Source of the DNA: Bryoerythrophyllum caledonicum
Lineage: Eukaryota > Streptophyta > Bryopsida > Pottiales > Pottiaceae
DNA: 64,000 nucleotides
Assembly (NCBI GenBank): GCA_963971425.1
Contig: OZ020517.1
Location: forward strand, 18,504,904-18,568,903
Direction: 5' to 3'
The notes under the pieces are model-generated. The model saw nothing but the letters and a program-made list of their open reading frames with translations. It was not told the DNA's origin and did no database searches. This document shows positions 11,736 through 23,600 of this stretch, piece by piece; the first letter of the stretch is position 1; every line of letters begins with the position of its first letter. The translations under genes and the position numbers were made by a program.

Positions 11736-13439
11736 GAGTGCAATAAGGTATTTTCTTCCTTGCATTGACATGGTCAACGTACTTTGACTCAACATGATGG
11801 CATATTTCCACCACACATTGCATAAATTCTATGGATCTATGTACTACCTTGTGTAAGGTCATAGCATGCCAAAAATCACAAGTAATGGAGGTTTTAAGAT
11901 AAGAAAATGTGGACTTGCAATGACTAGGAGTATAGAAAGTAACCATTTACACAGGAAACTCATTATGTAATTTGAATAAAAAATTTGTTGGAAAATCCAA
12001 ACAATGGATAAAATCATTATGCCTTCTTTTGTTGGGAGAAAAAAAAGTACAAGCTCATGGAACAAACGTTTTACCAACCCTCAGTGATTAGAAATGAAGA
12101 GTGTAATGAGCATCGAGATATGATTGTGCATATTTTGTGTTTATGATAAATTTACATGTGACATGTGAATGGATTGCTTGGATCTCCCTATTTACCCCCG
12201 GTCGAACGTTGCACCAAGCCTCAGCCTTGAGTGGGTCCATTTTTCTGGCCTTTTAACTTTTGGGGCTCTAGGTGCTTTTTTGGATTTTTTTTTGCCAAAA
12301 TTAGGAACTACAGCCCCAAATTACCCTCGATGCCCCCCCTATGATCATACAGGCCCCCCCCAACATAAAAGTAGGGGCCGGCTTTGTCCCTACCCTCCCC
12401 CATTCTTCCAAGCCTGAAGCTCGACAGGGGTATTTAAGCAAATCGGGATTGCTGTACAATACTACCATGTTCATATATGGAAAATTACATATTACGCACT
12501 ACTCATGATGGCTACTCATGACTCAACAGCATTCATGAAATGCATGTGCTGTGTTGTACTCACAACATTCTGTAGGATTCCAAAAGAATTTTTGTCCAGT
12601 ATTGCTGTGAATCACTGTGAGGCATGACTTGACAGACTTTTCTTTATTCCGATTTACAAAACTTGAAGGGAAAGCAAGAGGACCTCAACCAGTATTGAAT
12701 CTCCCACAAATCTTCATCAAAATCATCAAATGAATTGAATCTTTGATCTTCTCAAGAACCACAAATGCAAAAACCTATGGTTTATAAATTTGAAGAGATG
12801 GGTTGCTATGACCTCCATGTTCCACCGATCATTACAACAACTCTTCATTGTAATGAACTCGAAGGACATAACATAAATGAGAGGATACATCTCGATCCAA
12901 AGTATAGTTATGGCTCCTACTCTAGTTGTTTATCTTATCATAACTTAAAAATTAGCTAACAAAAGAGAACGGCAGTTTGGATGAATTAATCGTAAAATTG
13001 TTATTTCTACTTTATTCAACTTCTAACTTAGTTCTTTTTGTTTCCTGTGTGGATCACGGTTTACCATATCAGAAAAATGCTTGCCGAATCAAGTGGGAAA
13101 ATATTGAATGAAATTGCCGAAACTAGAGAGACTAAATATTTACTGATTTTGTCACACTGGACGACATGAAAGGGAAGTGGGGCTTGGAAAAGTCTCCATT
13201 TGAGGTTGCGCATGCATGGAGGCTTTGGTCTAGAATCCCAAGGTTTTGTGGTTCAAGCCCCCATGATCGTCAAATGTGCTAAATACAATAATATGTGATT
13301 TCTTGCCAAAATTTTATTTTATTTTTATGTCTGATGCAAAATGGCTTTTTCTCACTTCAATTAATTATTCGGCGTGGAGGTGCAAAACTAGAGGTTCACC
13401 TACAATAGTCCCACGTGACAATAGTCTCTCAAACCCCTC
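11736..13439. other. Gene-free stretch
   Basis: AT-rich with a small GC-rich patch at 12300-12420 containing poly-C runs (ccccccct, gccccccccc). No credible coding region. A phrase at 13223-13266 (ctttggtctagaatcc ... ggttcaagccccc) looks faintly tRNA-like but does not make a cloverleaf. Confidence 0.55.
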
Positions 13440-13610
13440 ACAAACGAATTCCAAACGATAAAACACACAGCCCAGACGAATAAAGCAAAACCCCGAACGA
13501 AAAAGCAGAAGCAGGCGACGAATAGCACAAGCAGAGAACGAAAAAGCAGAAATAGAACGAACGATCAGAAAGAGCGAAAAAGCAGAAACAGAGAACGAAA
13601 AGCGTGCAGC
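13440..13610 (+). repeat. Degenerate purine-rich tandem repeat
   Basis: Loose repeats of a ~17-20 base unit around gaacgaaaaagcagaaac occur five or six times with varied spacing. There is no coding signal. It lies about 1 kb upstream of the RME-8-like start codon. Confidence 0.55.
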
Positions 13611-13859
13611 AAATTCCTCAAACTGCTTGGATGACCGTGAACTAAAAAAGCAAAAGTATAGAGAAAGTTAGAAGAAAATCCAAACAACCAAACAGGCAAA
13701 CAACAACAATCACCGCGATTTCTGATCGAGAAACCGTAAAGAATTCTGTCTGCAAGACTCTCATGGCCACAATTGCATTGAATCTGTCAACCGTGATGAG
13801 GGAGAGAGAGAGAGAGACAGAGCGTTGACGTGCGAAGTGAATTAGTCGCGTCAAGGACA

Positions 13860-14614
13860 CGGAGGTTTGATTTCGTCGCAGGGACGAGTGTGTGAAGAGA
13901 GCGAGAGAAAAAAATTTGACGTGTTGACGCGGCCAACTGGTGGAGAGATGGCAGCAGTTGGTTTGTTCACCGACCGTGGTGTGACAATCTGGTAGGTTAA
14001 CTGCTTTGGTCGGGGTCGTTAATTGGATTGCGTCCAGGAATTCTTGCTAACTTCCGCTTGCAAGTCGTGTCGTTTTTCTTCTTTCCCCTCGGTCAAATTT
14101 TGAGGTGAGGAGTGTCTTCTTGCTGCATTTCGAGTTTTGATCGTGAGCTGGTGGAGCGGAGGCATTCGGATCGGTAGTAGACGGCACTAGTTTGGTGATG
14201 CTCTTGTTTGCGCCGGAGTTTTGACCTTGACTCGGTCTTTGGAGCTTCTTCTTGATTATGGAACGGTGGAGATTGTTGACGAAGTGAAACAGATGCTTGC
14301 CGGTTTGGTTAAATTTAGAGTGCGCTCTGTATGAGGAGATTTCTTTGCTTAGTTAGTGAGGCCTCAGGGTGTAGAAGGCGCGGCTGGTGGCTCTAGATTG
14401 TGGAATGGTGAAGGTTGTGGAAGAGGTGAAATAGTTGCGTCAGGGGAGGTGCTGAGCTTTGGTTCTGTTTCTGTAGGAGATATTTTTACCTTGTCAGGAG
14501 ATTTGGAGTGCGCTCTGGCTGCGGAATTGAGGATTTCTGAGCTTAGGTTGCATCACAGAAGACCTCATGTGGAAGAAGGACCGGCGGATTGGAGAGGTTT
14601 AGGGTTAGTCCGCT
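13860..14614 (+). promoter_or_regulatory. Probable promoter and 5' leader of the RME-8-like gene
   Basis: The 750 bases before the chosen ATG are less AT-rich than the sequence further upstream and lack a matching gene. A GA repeat (gagagagagagaga near 13800-13816) lies just upstream. The leader contains upstream ATGs (for example in an ORF starting at 14356), so either the true transcript start is close to 14600, there is a leader intron, or translation is modulated. Nothing here fixes the transcription start. Confidence 0.35.
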
Positions 14615-17600
14615 ATGGATTACCAGGTGTTTCTTGTGCGGCCGCCCGGGGGCACGCGGGCGTCACGCGGAGGCGTAGGAGGAGGCTTGCGGCTCTTCCG
14701 CATCCTCGACCACAGGATCTCGGTGCTGCCTCTGGCGACTCCTACCGCCGCTCCCACCGAGTACAGGTTGGAACATATCTCCAAGATCATGGCCGCCGAT
14801 GACGACCCGACCGAGCTCAGGATCGAGATTGTGGACACCAGCAAGTCAGGCTTCGCGCACGAGACGGTCCGCTTCTGCTGCGAAGCCCGGACCTCGCTTC
14901 TCACCGCGCTCCTCAACCGCGTGGATGACATGAATGGCATCGGTATGTGTGTGTACTGCCGCTTGTTGTATCTCATCTTTTGAGGTTTGATCGTGGCAAG
15001 GCTTCTTTCAATCTGGTCATATCCTGTTGCATCAGCGCATATTTTGAGGTTTGATCATGGCAATTCTTCATTCTGCACCTGCAGGGATTGATTATGCGGC
15101 GACTAAACACAGTATCCAGCGAGGAGGCCTGGTCGACGCTATTCTTCGTGTGCGAAGCGCTTCGATAGTGAAAATGGTCAATTTAGGTCATAAGGTGATC
15201 GAGCTCAATGCTGCAGAATATGTGTTTCATGAAAGGATGACATGGACATGGAGCTGACCGTGTCTTCATGTCTCAGGTAAAGGCGTCGAAGAAGGTGAAT
15301 TTTGAGGATATTGTCAAGCTTGAGATTCTCAGTGACGATGAGCAGGTTGTGCTGGTTTCTCTTAGATCCCGAACCATGCGGCTGGTGGTTAAGGATTCCG
15401 TGGCTTTCGTTCGCGCCATTCAGAGGAACATGAAGGTATGTGGTTTTCTTACCTAAAAGAGTTCATGGAACTTTTGGATTTAAGCATTTGGATTAGAAGG
15501 ACTACATTTGAATTTGCGGATTCTGCTTTGGACTTTCCTTCATGGCGATGTATGTGGTAAAAGCAGTGTGTGATGCACAGCAGTGAACTTTGAATGCAGG
15601 CATATTTGAAGTGGGACATGGATATTGAGAAAGTAAAGACGTCTGTGATTGTTGACTATTTTGCCACTCACTTCAAGAAAGTTGTAAGTACTTTGAGTAT
15701 CTTTTAGGATTTTGAAGCTTGATTAAGTGAACGAGCTCAAAGTCTTCCATATTACGGTGCTGTTAATGAGTATTTTTATGGCAATATTATCATAATGGAA
15801 CTCTCAACATGTAGTAGGTATTTTTCTCGAGAATTGTCTTTATGGGGACCCTTTTGTTTTGTGTTGATTTGTGATTGCAGCGAGAGTATCCTGTTCTTTA
15901 TGAGTTTCAAGCAGTGAAGCAATCTAAGCTGCAAGATTATGAAGGGCCGCGCACCTTGTCTATCACGAAGCATCTTCTTATTGAAAGTTCTTTTGATGAC
16001 ATTATCAATATTCACAGGTTATTACCTATCCTACCTGGAGCTGACCCAGCACTATTTAATCTGAATAGAAAGCATAGTTCAAATGCTCCTCTCTAACTCT
16101 CCTTTGGAATTTGGTTTGTGTATGCAGTTTAGAGGATTTACGTGGCCTCGTAGCTAGTGAGAAAAATGATCAAGAGGTTATCATCGAATTTTCATCATGG
16201 CGAGATTGTAGCTTCCTGCTTAGAGACCGTGAGGACTTCATTGCTAGCGTGGCAGACGTGATGGGCATGGAAAAGGGATCCGCATTCAGTGTTCGCTTCG
16301 AGTCATTACATTCTCACACGTTCCCAGAGCAACAAAATTCGCTGTACCAGGTCACAAAATTCCCAACTGGATCGGTTTTTGTCAAATGCTAATGGGATTT
16401 TTTTCTGCTATTCGCATGTTTGGATATTGATTGAAACAGTCTAATTATCGAAACTGATACTAGAGTTCGATTTCAGGCCGAGTGTGAGTCATTTTATTTG
16501 AATCGTTTCATGGCGGCGTACAATTCTACCCGAGAAGCGTGGGCCCTACATGCGCCTTTGAGGGAGTATGCTGCAAATATACTGGTACGACTTGTAAATC
16601 TGACTATTTTTTCCATTTTGTAGAATTTACTCCGTCTTATGACAAACTATGCGAAATTGTCGTGTAAAACTTTCGCAAAATTTTGGTTTTGGCTTCAATG
16701 TACTGAGAGTGTCTCATGCGTTGTCACGCAGGTTGGGGAGTCACAATGTACTGCCCTGAAAACTCTTCATGCTGTTGTTGAGACGTTGAAGGAATGCATC
16801 GGTAAGGGATCTAGCTTATTTTTCCTTAGAATGTGACGAGTTGTGCATGATGTACCTACAATGCAAAGTGTCCAGTATATTGTGATTGTTTGATATTCCT
16901 GCAAAAAAATTATGGTTTAAGAAAGTAAGTCGCCTGAGTTTCTTCTATGTATGTCTGCCAGTGAAAGTAATTAAAACGTCTAGGTGCAGTTATGGAGCTG
17001 ATTTGACTTCACAAGGAGACTTTGGTGGTTCAATTTACAGACTTGTGCATGCGGATTTGCCTGGGCTATTGTTGGACTGTGGTGTTGATTAGAAAACTTA
17101 CACTTACTGTTGTAATGACATTATACAAAAAGAGACAGCTAAGATCAGTTGAGCTCGTGTACTGATGAGTTGACGTGTTATAATTCAGGGAAATCAAAGC
17201 CTGATACTGTACGAGCTACAACATGTTGCATGGTCATTGTGAGGCTTCTGGGATCTAAACCGTGTTTTGAAGCCATACGAACCTGGCCAGAGATTGGAAC
17301 AATTCTGTTTCAGGTATTTTCTTATATCCCTTCTAAAAATAGATTTCTTCGTTGTTTACTACCTGGTTGTGTTCAGGCAGGCTCATGTCTGATTTTTGTA
17401 CACACGATTACTATTTATTATCTTTTTTTGTACACCTTTTTGGGTACAAATTTACAGATTAATTAATCATTTGAACAGAGCTGATAATTTTGTCTGATCT
17501 CTTCACTGCAGTGCTTGCGTTCACAAAACAGCATACTTGCATATCATGCAACACTGGTCATACGATCTGCCATCAAACTTGTTGCCCAACCTGGAACGAT

Positions 17601-20600
17601 TGATGCTGGCATTGCATCAAAGGTGAGGTTCCAAATATACAATTCAGTTTTTGAGGGTAATATACAAGCTTTATAGTGAGATGTTTTGGTTCCGCTAAGA
17701 AACTATTTATGAAATTGCTTGACATGTACGAGTAGTGAAGTGTTTTATGTGACTTGTTTTGAAGATATTGTAATCGTACAGTTTCTCATGCGTTATTTGG
17801 CATATGCAGCAAGAATTTGCCAATAGATTGTCGGTGCTAAGTGCAGAGAATCTACCGCAGTTGGTAACATTGCTCCATACCCGCGCGCTTGCAAAGCCTA
17901 ATTCTCTTCAGGTTCTTTATTTCTAATGCTTCCTTGCTCTTTGTTTCTCAATCCTATCACTTTAATTATTCTTACTTAAGCTGATTACTTTTATGTTCAC
18001 AAGAACTACGAGCATTTAATAGAATGTTGATTTTGAATCGCTGACGGTTTTCCGAGCAGGTCACAGGTATTTTAGACATCTTAACGTACGCCCTCAGCTC
18101 CCCACCGGCAGATAATGAAGCGGGTCGTCTGTGGCTCCGAGTACATCCTTACCCAGTTTTTCCCACAGCAATCTTTGTTTCCAACTATTTCAGTAGAAAA
18201 TCTGCCAACTTTGAAAAATTTATGTTTGAAAATTCCAGAGATAAAAGCATATATATGACTATCCTCATGCAATGTCGATACCTTGTAGAGATTACTGTAG
18301 AAATATGTTAAGTGGTATGGATGATCCTCAAGGCCCGGTATTTTAAACTCATAAAAGAGAACAGAGCTGAGCATCGTTTTTGTGATCGCACTTGAATAAT
18401 ATTTTGAAGGTGGGGGAATAATAGAATCTTTGGCTGTAAGACCCTTAATTTGTTTCCATATATTGTTCAGGCATACGAGGCGTGTATAATGACTACTGGA
18501 GACGTTCTGTGTGGATTATTTAGGTCAACCAGCGACGTTGTTTTTACAAGGTAGAGAAACTTCAATTCTTTCATGTTACTTGAATCACATTCTTTCAGTC
18601 TTATTATTATGTCCATTCGAAGTGTTTGACAGCTGCTGTGACTCAAATTATCTGAATTGCGTTCTAGTTGTTGAACATTCTGTGGATCGCTTGGTCAGGC
18701 TCTCGATTCTTCTTCAAGCATTGCTCTCAACGATGCCACCAGTTGTGTGCAAACATCTCCAAGTAGGCCTTCTACAGCTCTTTTTCTGAGTTTTAATCTG
18801 CCTCATCTTTAGGAAATTTCTTTGCAAGGAATGAGTCGTGTCTTACCCATACGGAATCACTCTTACAGGTTCTTACGAAGCGGATGTCGTCTCCATTTTC
18901 TTTTTCATTAATAGTCCTTTGGAATTGGAAACATCCTGACTCTTTGACTTGAGTGTTCTGTACAGAATGTGTGCATTCGTCGTTGTGTGTTTCTATTGCA
19001 CTTGAGTACGGCAGTATTCTCTAAGAAGCCGCATCTCAGGTTGTTGAGCTGTAGTCAGATCTTTCTTCTGATGGAAGGAAACCCTGATGCGAAGAAGCTT
19101 CTGATGAATGTGTTACCCATGGTAAGTGTATTGTTTACAGTGCCTTAACATCCCTGAAAGCAAGCCTGTGCATGGATGTCCGATACTTGAAATGAAGTGG
19201 TAAACAATAATCTAATTTTATTTATCTTATTTATTTTTGCTAACGCTCGGTAAGAAATTCGGCGTACAGGGTGTGATGAACTTGTACGCCAATAAAGCGA
19301 GTGAGGTGAATGGCAAGGTAAACTTCTTATTTCAACATTTTACAAGACAAACATTAATTTTAGCACCAGATGCGCCAGACTTTCTCCCAGTTGGCTTGAG
19401 AATTATTTGACATTCGGTCTGAATTTGTAGAAGGAACCGACAGGTGATTTCTCTGCATGGAAAGACACCATGGAGCTGCTTCACATTGGAAGTGTTGAGA
19501 CGCCACTTCTTGTATGGAATGACATCAAGCGTTCGGAGTTGAAGAAGGTATAATTACTTTTAAACATTCATTGTGGTCACTTTGATGATGTGATCATGCA
19601 GGAATCAAGTAGTGATTGTTGTATCAACTACCTACTAGTCATTTTTCATTTGTCATTGACGTACCTGCAATCGAATCCTGCAATGTGAATATTTCATGCG
19701 TTGACGTTGCAGTTCCTTCGGAATGAAATGGAGGGTTATTATACTGCTTTAGAAACAAATAAGGATGTTTGGTACAACTCGGCAGATGTTCAGGTTGTCT
19801 ACTCCACTGCCAGTGAAGGCGGAGGTGAGTTCCAACCATATCTTCGATTCCATCTTGGCTTGCAAATGTTTTCCTATCAAACTGATTAAAATTCAGTTTA
19901 AGAAACTGAGGTACCTGAAATGGATTTGGTGACCTACAGGGTCTGTTGTTAGAGGCATTCATCTGGAGCTTCTCGTTGACCATCACCCTCCTGCGTATGA
20001 TATTTACAATTCGTTCTGGAAGGCAAGTTGATTACACAACACAAAGTTATTTTTATACCATTTCGATGGAGCATAAGTAGTAGATGTTCGAATCTATGTT
20101 TGCTGTGGGCTGACATCGTTTATATGACTTGTGAAACAGCTTAATGACCCACTACCATTATTTCAGTCAGTATACCAGGCCATGCTTCTGGGCTTCACTC
20201 CTTTGTTCGGCAACAACAATCTGCCTGAAATTGATCTACGTCTATCCGTGCATGTATTGACCTGGATCTACGAACGTCACACAGCTGATGTCTCTTCCTG
20301 CATGGAGACACTGAAAGTCATCGAGGTATTCTGCAATGCATCCTTCCTTCAATTTTCAAATAATCTCTAAGTTTGAGAGCGCATGTATTTTATGATCGAC
20401 AAGTCAATTTTTCTTGGCATATTTCATATTCTACGTCATTAAGATCACAGTTTTTTGGCTCACAGACAGTAGTGGGGATGCTGCGGGAAGTTATCGATAG
20501 CGAGCACGAGGTGTTTGTATTCAAACTGGTTATTTTTCTGCTCGCAACGCTGGAGAAAGGTAAAAGAGAGAATGTGATGCGGTTTACTCATGCAGGTGGA

Positions 20601-23600
20601 GCTGCTGTATTGGTATCTTTGATGGCTATATCTGCAGACAAGGTAACTCTCTTTCCAAGACCCCTGTCAAGAATTAAAATATCAGTCTCCAATAGTCTTC
20701 GCACTGATGCAGATATGCCTTTCGTATTTGTCGTCCAAGATTTCCTCTACTGCAGCAGAGCCATGAGATTAGCTGAGAAACTTGTCTTTAGGGCTTTAAC
20801 GGTTTGACTATTGCTTTGCAGGGTTGTGAGAACAAAATGAAATTCGAATGCAATGGCGGGACTAGCAAGGATGCCTTAGCGCAGGTTCCCTCTGGCATGG
20901 TCAATCATGTGGGCTCTGATGGAGTGTCAAGATTAGTGAGGATCCCATCCGGAATGGCACGGGAAATGATGGGAAAAGCTGTGCAAGATGGCAGCTTGGA
21001 AGCCAAAGATGGCATCAGATGGCAGGATAAAAAAGTTCCTCCCAAGATTCAGTTGGGTCTAGTGTTGGACCAGCTGGAAACTCTTTTGAGGTACTTCTAG
21101 AGATTTGATTTCAGTTTTTTGATACAATATTGTTGGCAAGGCTCTAAACAGGTCTGCAGATGTATATGAGTCGTTGATGGTGTGTTGTGGCAGAGTATCT
21201 GGTGACAGTAGCAGTAAACAGCGTTATCCACCATCGGCTGCATTGTTGGGTCTTTCCAAGGAAGAAACTCTTTATCACTTAGTGCAAGTTTTACTCCGAC
21301 TTAAATCACCCGAATTTGGCAGGTACCCAGTTTATTTGATTGTACACTATTTGATTCAATCTGAAGTAAGGCGTGCTTGCCTCAACTTATGTGTGGAGTG
21401 ACGGCGTATGTACAGAGAGATATTGGTGGAAATTGCATTGAGCACTTCATTTATATAAATGTAGGAGTCCTCGTATTTTCTCTCTTTGATATGCTTTTGA
21501 GCTCTCTTTGAGGCTCAGTTTTCCATCACTAAGAATGCACATCATGAGTCGACTGAGTGTGTTATCAATCTACTAATACGAACTGATTGCCAGGGTTTTA
21601 GAGATTCTCTTGATCATTGTCAAGTCAAACAAGAGTGCTATGCGACGGCTTTACTCTCTTGGGGCTTTTGAGATCCTTCTGTGGAAACTTCTTGCCGGGG
21701 ATCTCGTTAATCGGGAGAAAGAGATGCTCTGCAAATTCTTGTTGCTGTGTCATTTAAAGCAGGTACTGCGCTGCATTTCTGGTTCGTATCCGTGTTCATG
21801 AATTTAATGTCATGAATCATGTTTGCTGTTCCCTAACGCCGGGGATCAACTTCTTTCTTAAAATGAAATGCGTCTTTTAGGAATACGACCAAAACTCAGC
21901 GTAAAGACATCGAAAACATATTTGGCAATACACCATGAGTCTTGTGTACTGCTGCTGCTATTTTATTTCAACTTATGCTCTCTTTCTGTAATTTATCATA
22001 TTATTTCGGTAGCTGGTTGGAAATGCTGGTGAATAATCCCCGCTTGGTTAGCTTGGATGTAATGATTTGCTTGCAAACTTATTAATTGTCCCGTTTACCT
22101 TTCATGAATTCTAACATAAAGATATTTGTTTTCTACAGGATCAAGGATCAATGCTGAAGACTTCTGAAGATGATCAATCACTTTGCAAGAGTAGCGCACT
22201 CCGACTTTACTTACCTGAGGGGCTCGTTCTGAGGCTTTTGGCTGAGGTATCTCCACTACTCTCTTTCTACTTGCTTTTAGGGTTTAGGGTTCACTCTAAA
22301 CTTGATGGATAGTGATGAAAGTTTACCTTTGTTGGGTGCACAGGATAGGGACGCAAACATACTCTTTGCATCAATCTTAGACACTGAACAAGAGGCACCC
22401 GATGTTATTTGGAATGCGGACATGCGGAAACGTTTGCTGGAGTATCTCAGAGGTGAATTGGAGCCATATGTGAAAGCTCGCGCCAGCGATCCCATGGCAC
22501 CTTACGTGCACACTCCTCGTGCTCCATTACATTATCCTGAGTTGGCTGGTACGTTCATAGTAATATGCAATCAATGATATCTACTGACTCCTTTCGTATA
22601 TCTAACGTCCAACTGGAACTGGAACCTGGAAAATAATTACCTTGAGAGTTAACCTTGCAAAGATTGTAGGTATCATAGATTCCATTTATAGTTCTGGGAT
22701 TCCTGAATTCTATCATGTATCTTTCTCTTACTAAGCATCTTTCTTGTGTTGCAGACGTCGTGTTTTCTGCTCCATTCTATCTACAAAATTTTCTTGATAA
22801 GGAGCGCTTTCCTGACTTCCTTATCAGAGATCCTGATGGGTTCTTGCGCAGCCTCATGCTGGTAAGCGGACCTTTTCTAAATTATAGTAACGCATTGGTG
22901 TGAATATCAAGATTTGCAAATCACAGGGATTTGCATATGAAAGGAGGGCTCTCATACCGATTGTAATGTCTCTTTCAAAAGAATTCTTAGTTTTGACTTG
23001 AACATCTTTTGTTCTCTAGTCATCCCTCTTACGTGCAAATTGCTTTCCGAATTTTCCCCAGTTTCTGGATGCAATATTGACAGATTCTGTGATTTCTATA
23101 CTATCGGTGTAGGACCTTCGAAATTTGGTGAAAGCTGGTGATTCCACCTGGCGCAAGGAACTACATCGAATCCAGCTTTTCATAGAAGCCCTGGTTAGTA
23201 TCTCAATCCCTCAGCCCTTTATCTTCCTTCTGATAATGAATTGTCCAAGGCCACGAGTGAGTTCACCTTTATGCTCTTCTTCACTAGAAGTGTTTCAAAT
23301 AGTGCAGCCATGTTTGAAATCGAGGTTGGAACTCTCAAGTTTTCTTTTTCCGCTCGCAGGCACACATCGTTGTCCGGCACAAGCTCTCTCTGCCAAGCGA
23401 CACAGAAGATCTCCTCGTGACGATCTCATCGCTATCCCTGCAGACCTGCCTAGTTGAGAACGAGAGCGCTCCGCAAGTCTGTATAGACATTTTACGCTAT
23501 GCAGTCCAAGTGCTTCGCAAGGTGGTAGCCGCGAGTACCATAACTGAAAATCTCTCCCTGACATCACTAAACTTCTCACTAGACATTCTTTCACTCGGCA

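Noticed and set aside
12169-12417. 82-codon Pro-rich ORF
   Set aside because: It depends on poly-C runs, has no domain, and sits in otherwise non-coding sequence.
13220-13270. tRNA-like phrase with ggttcaagccccc
   Set aside because: The B-box-like sequence has no matching A box, acceptor stem or anticodon arm.
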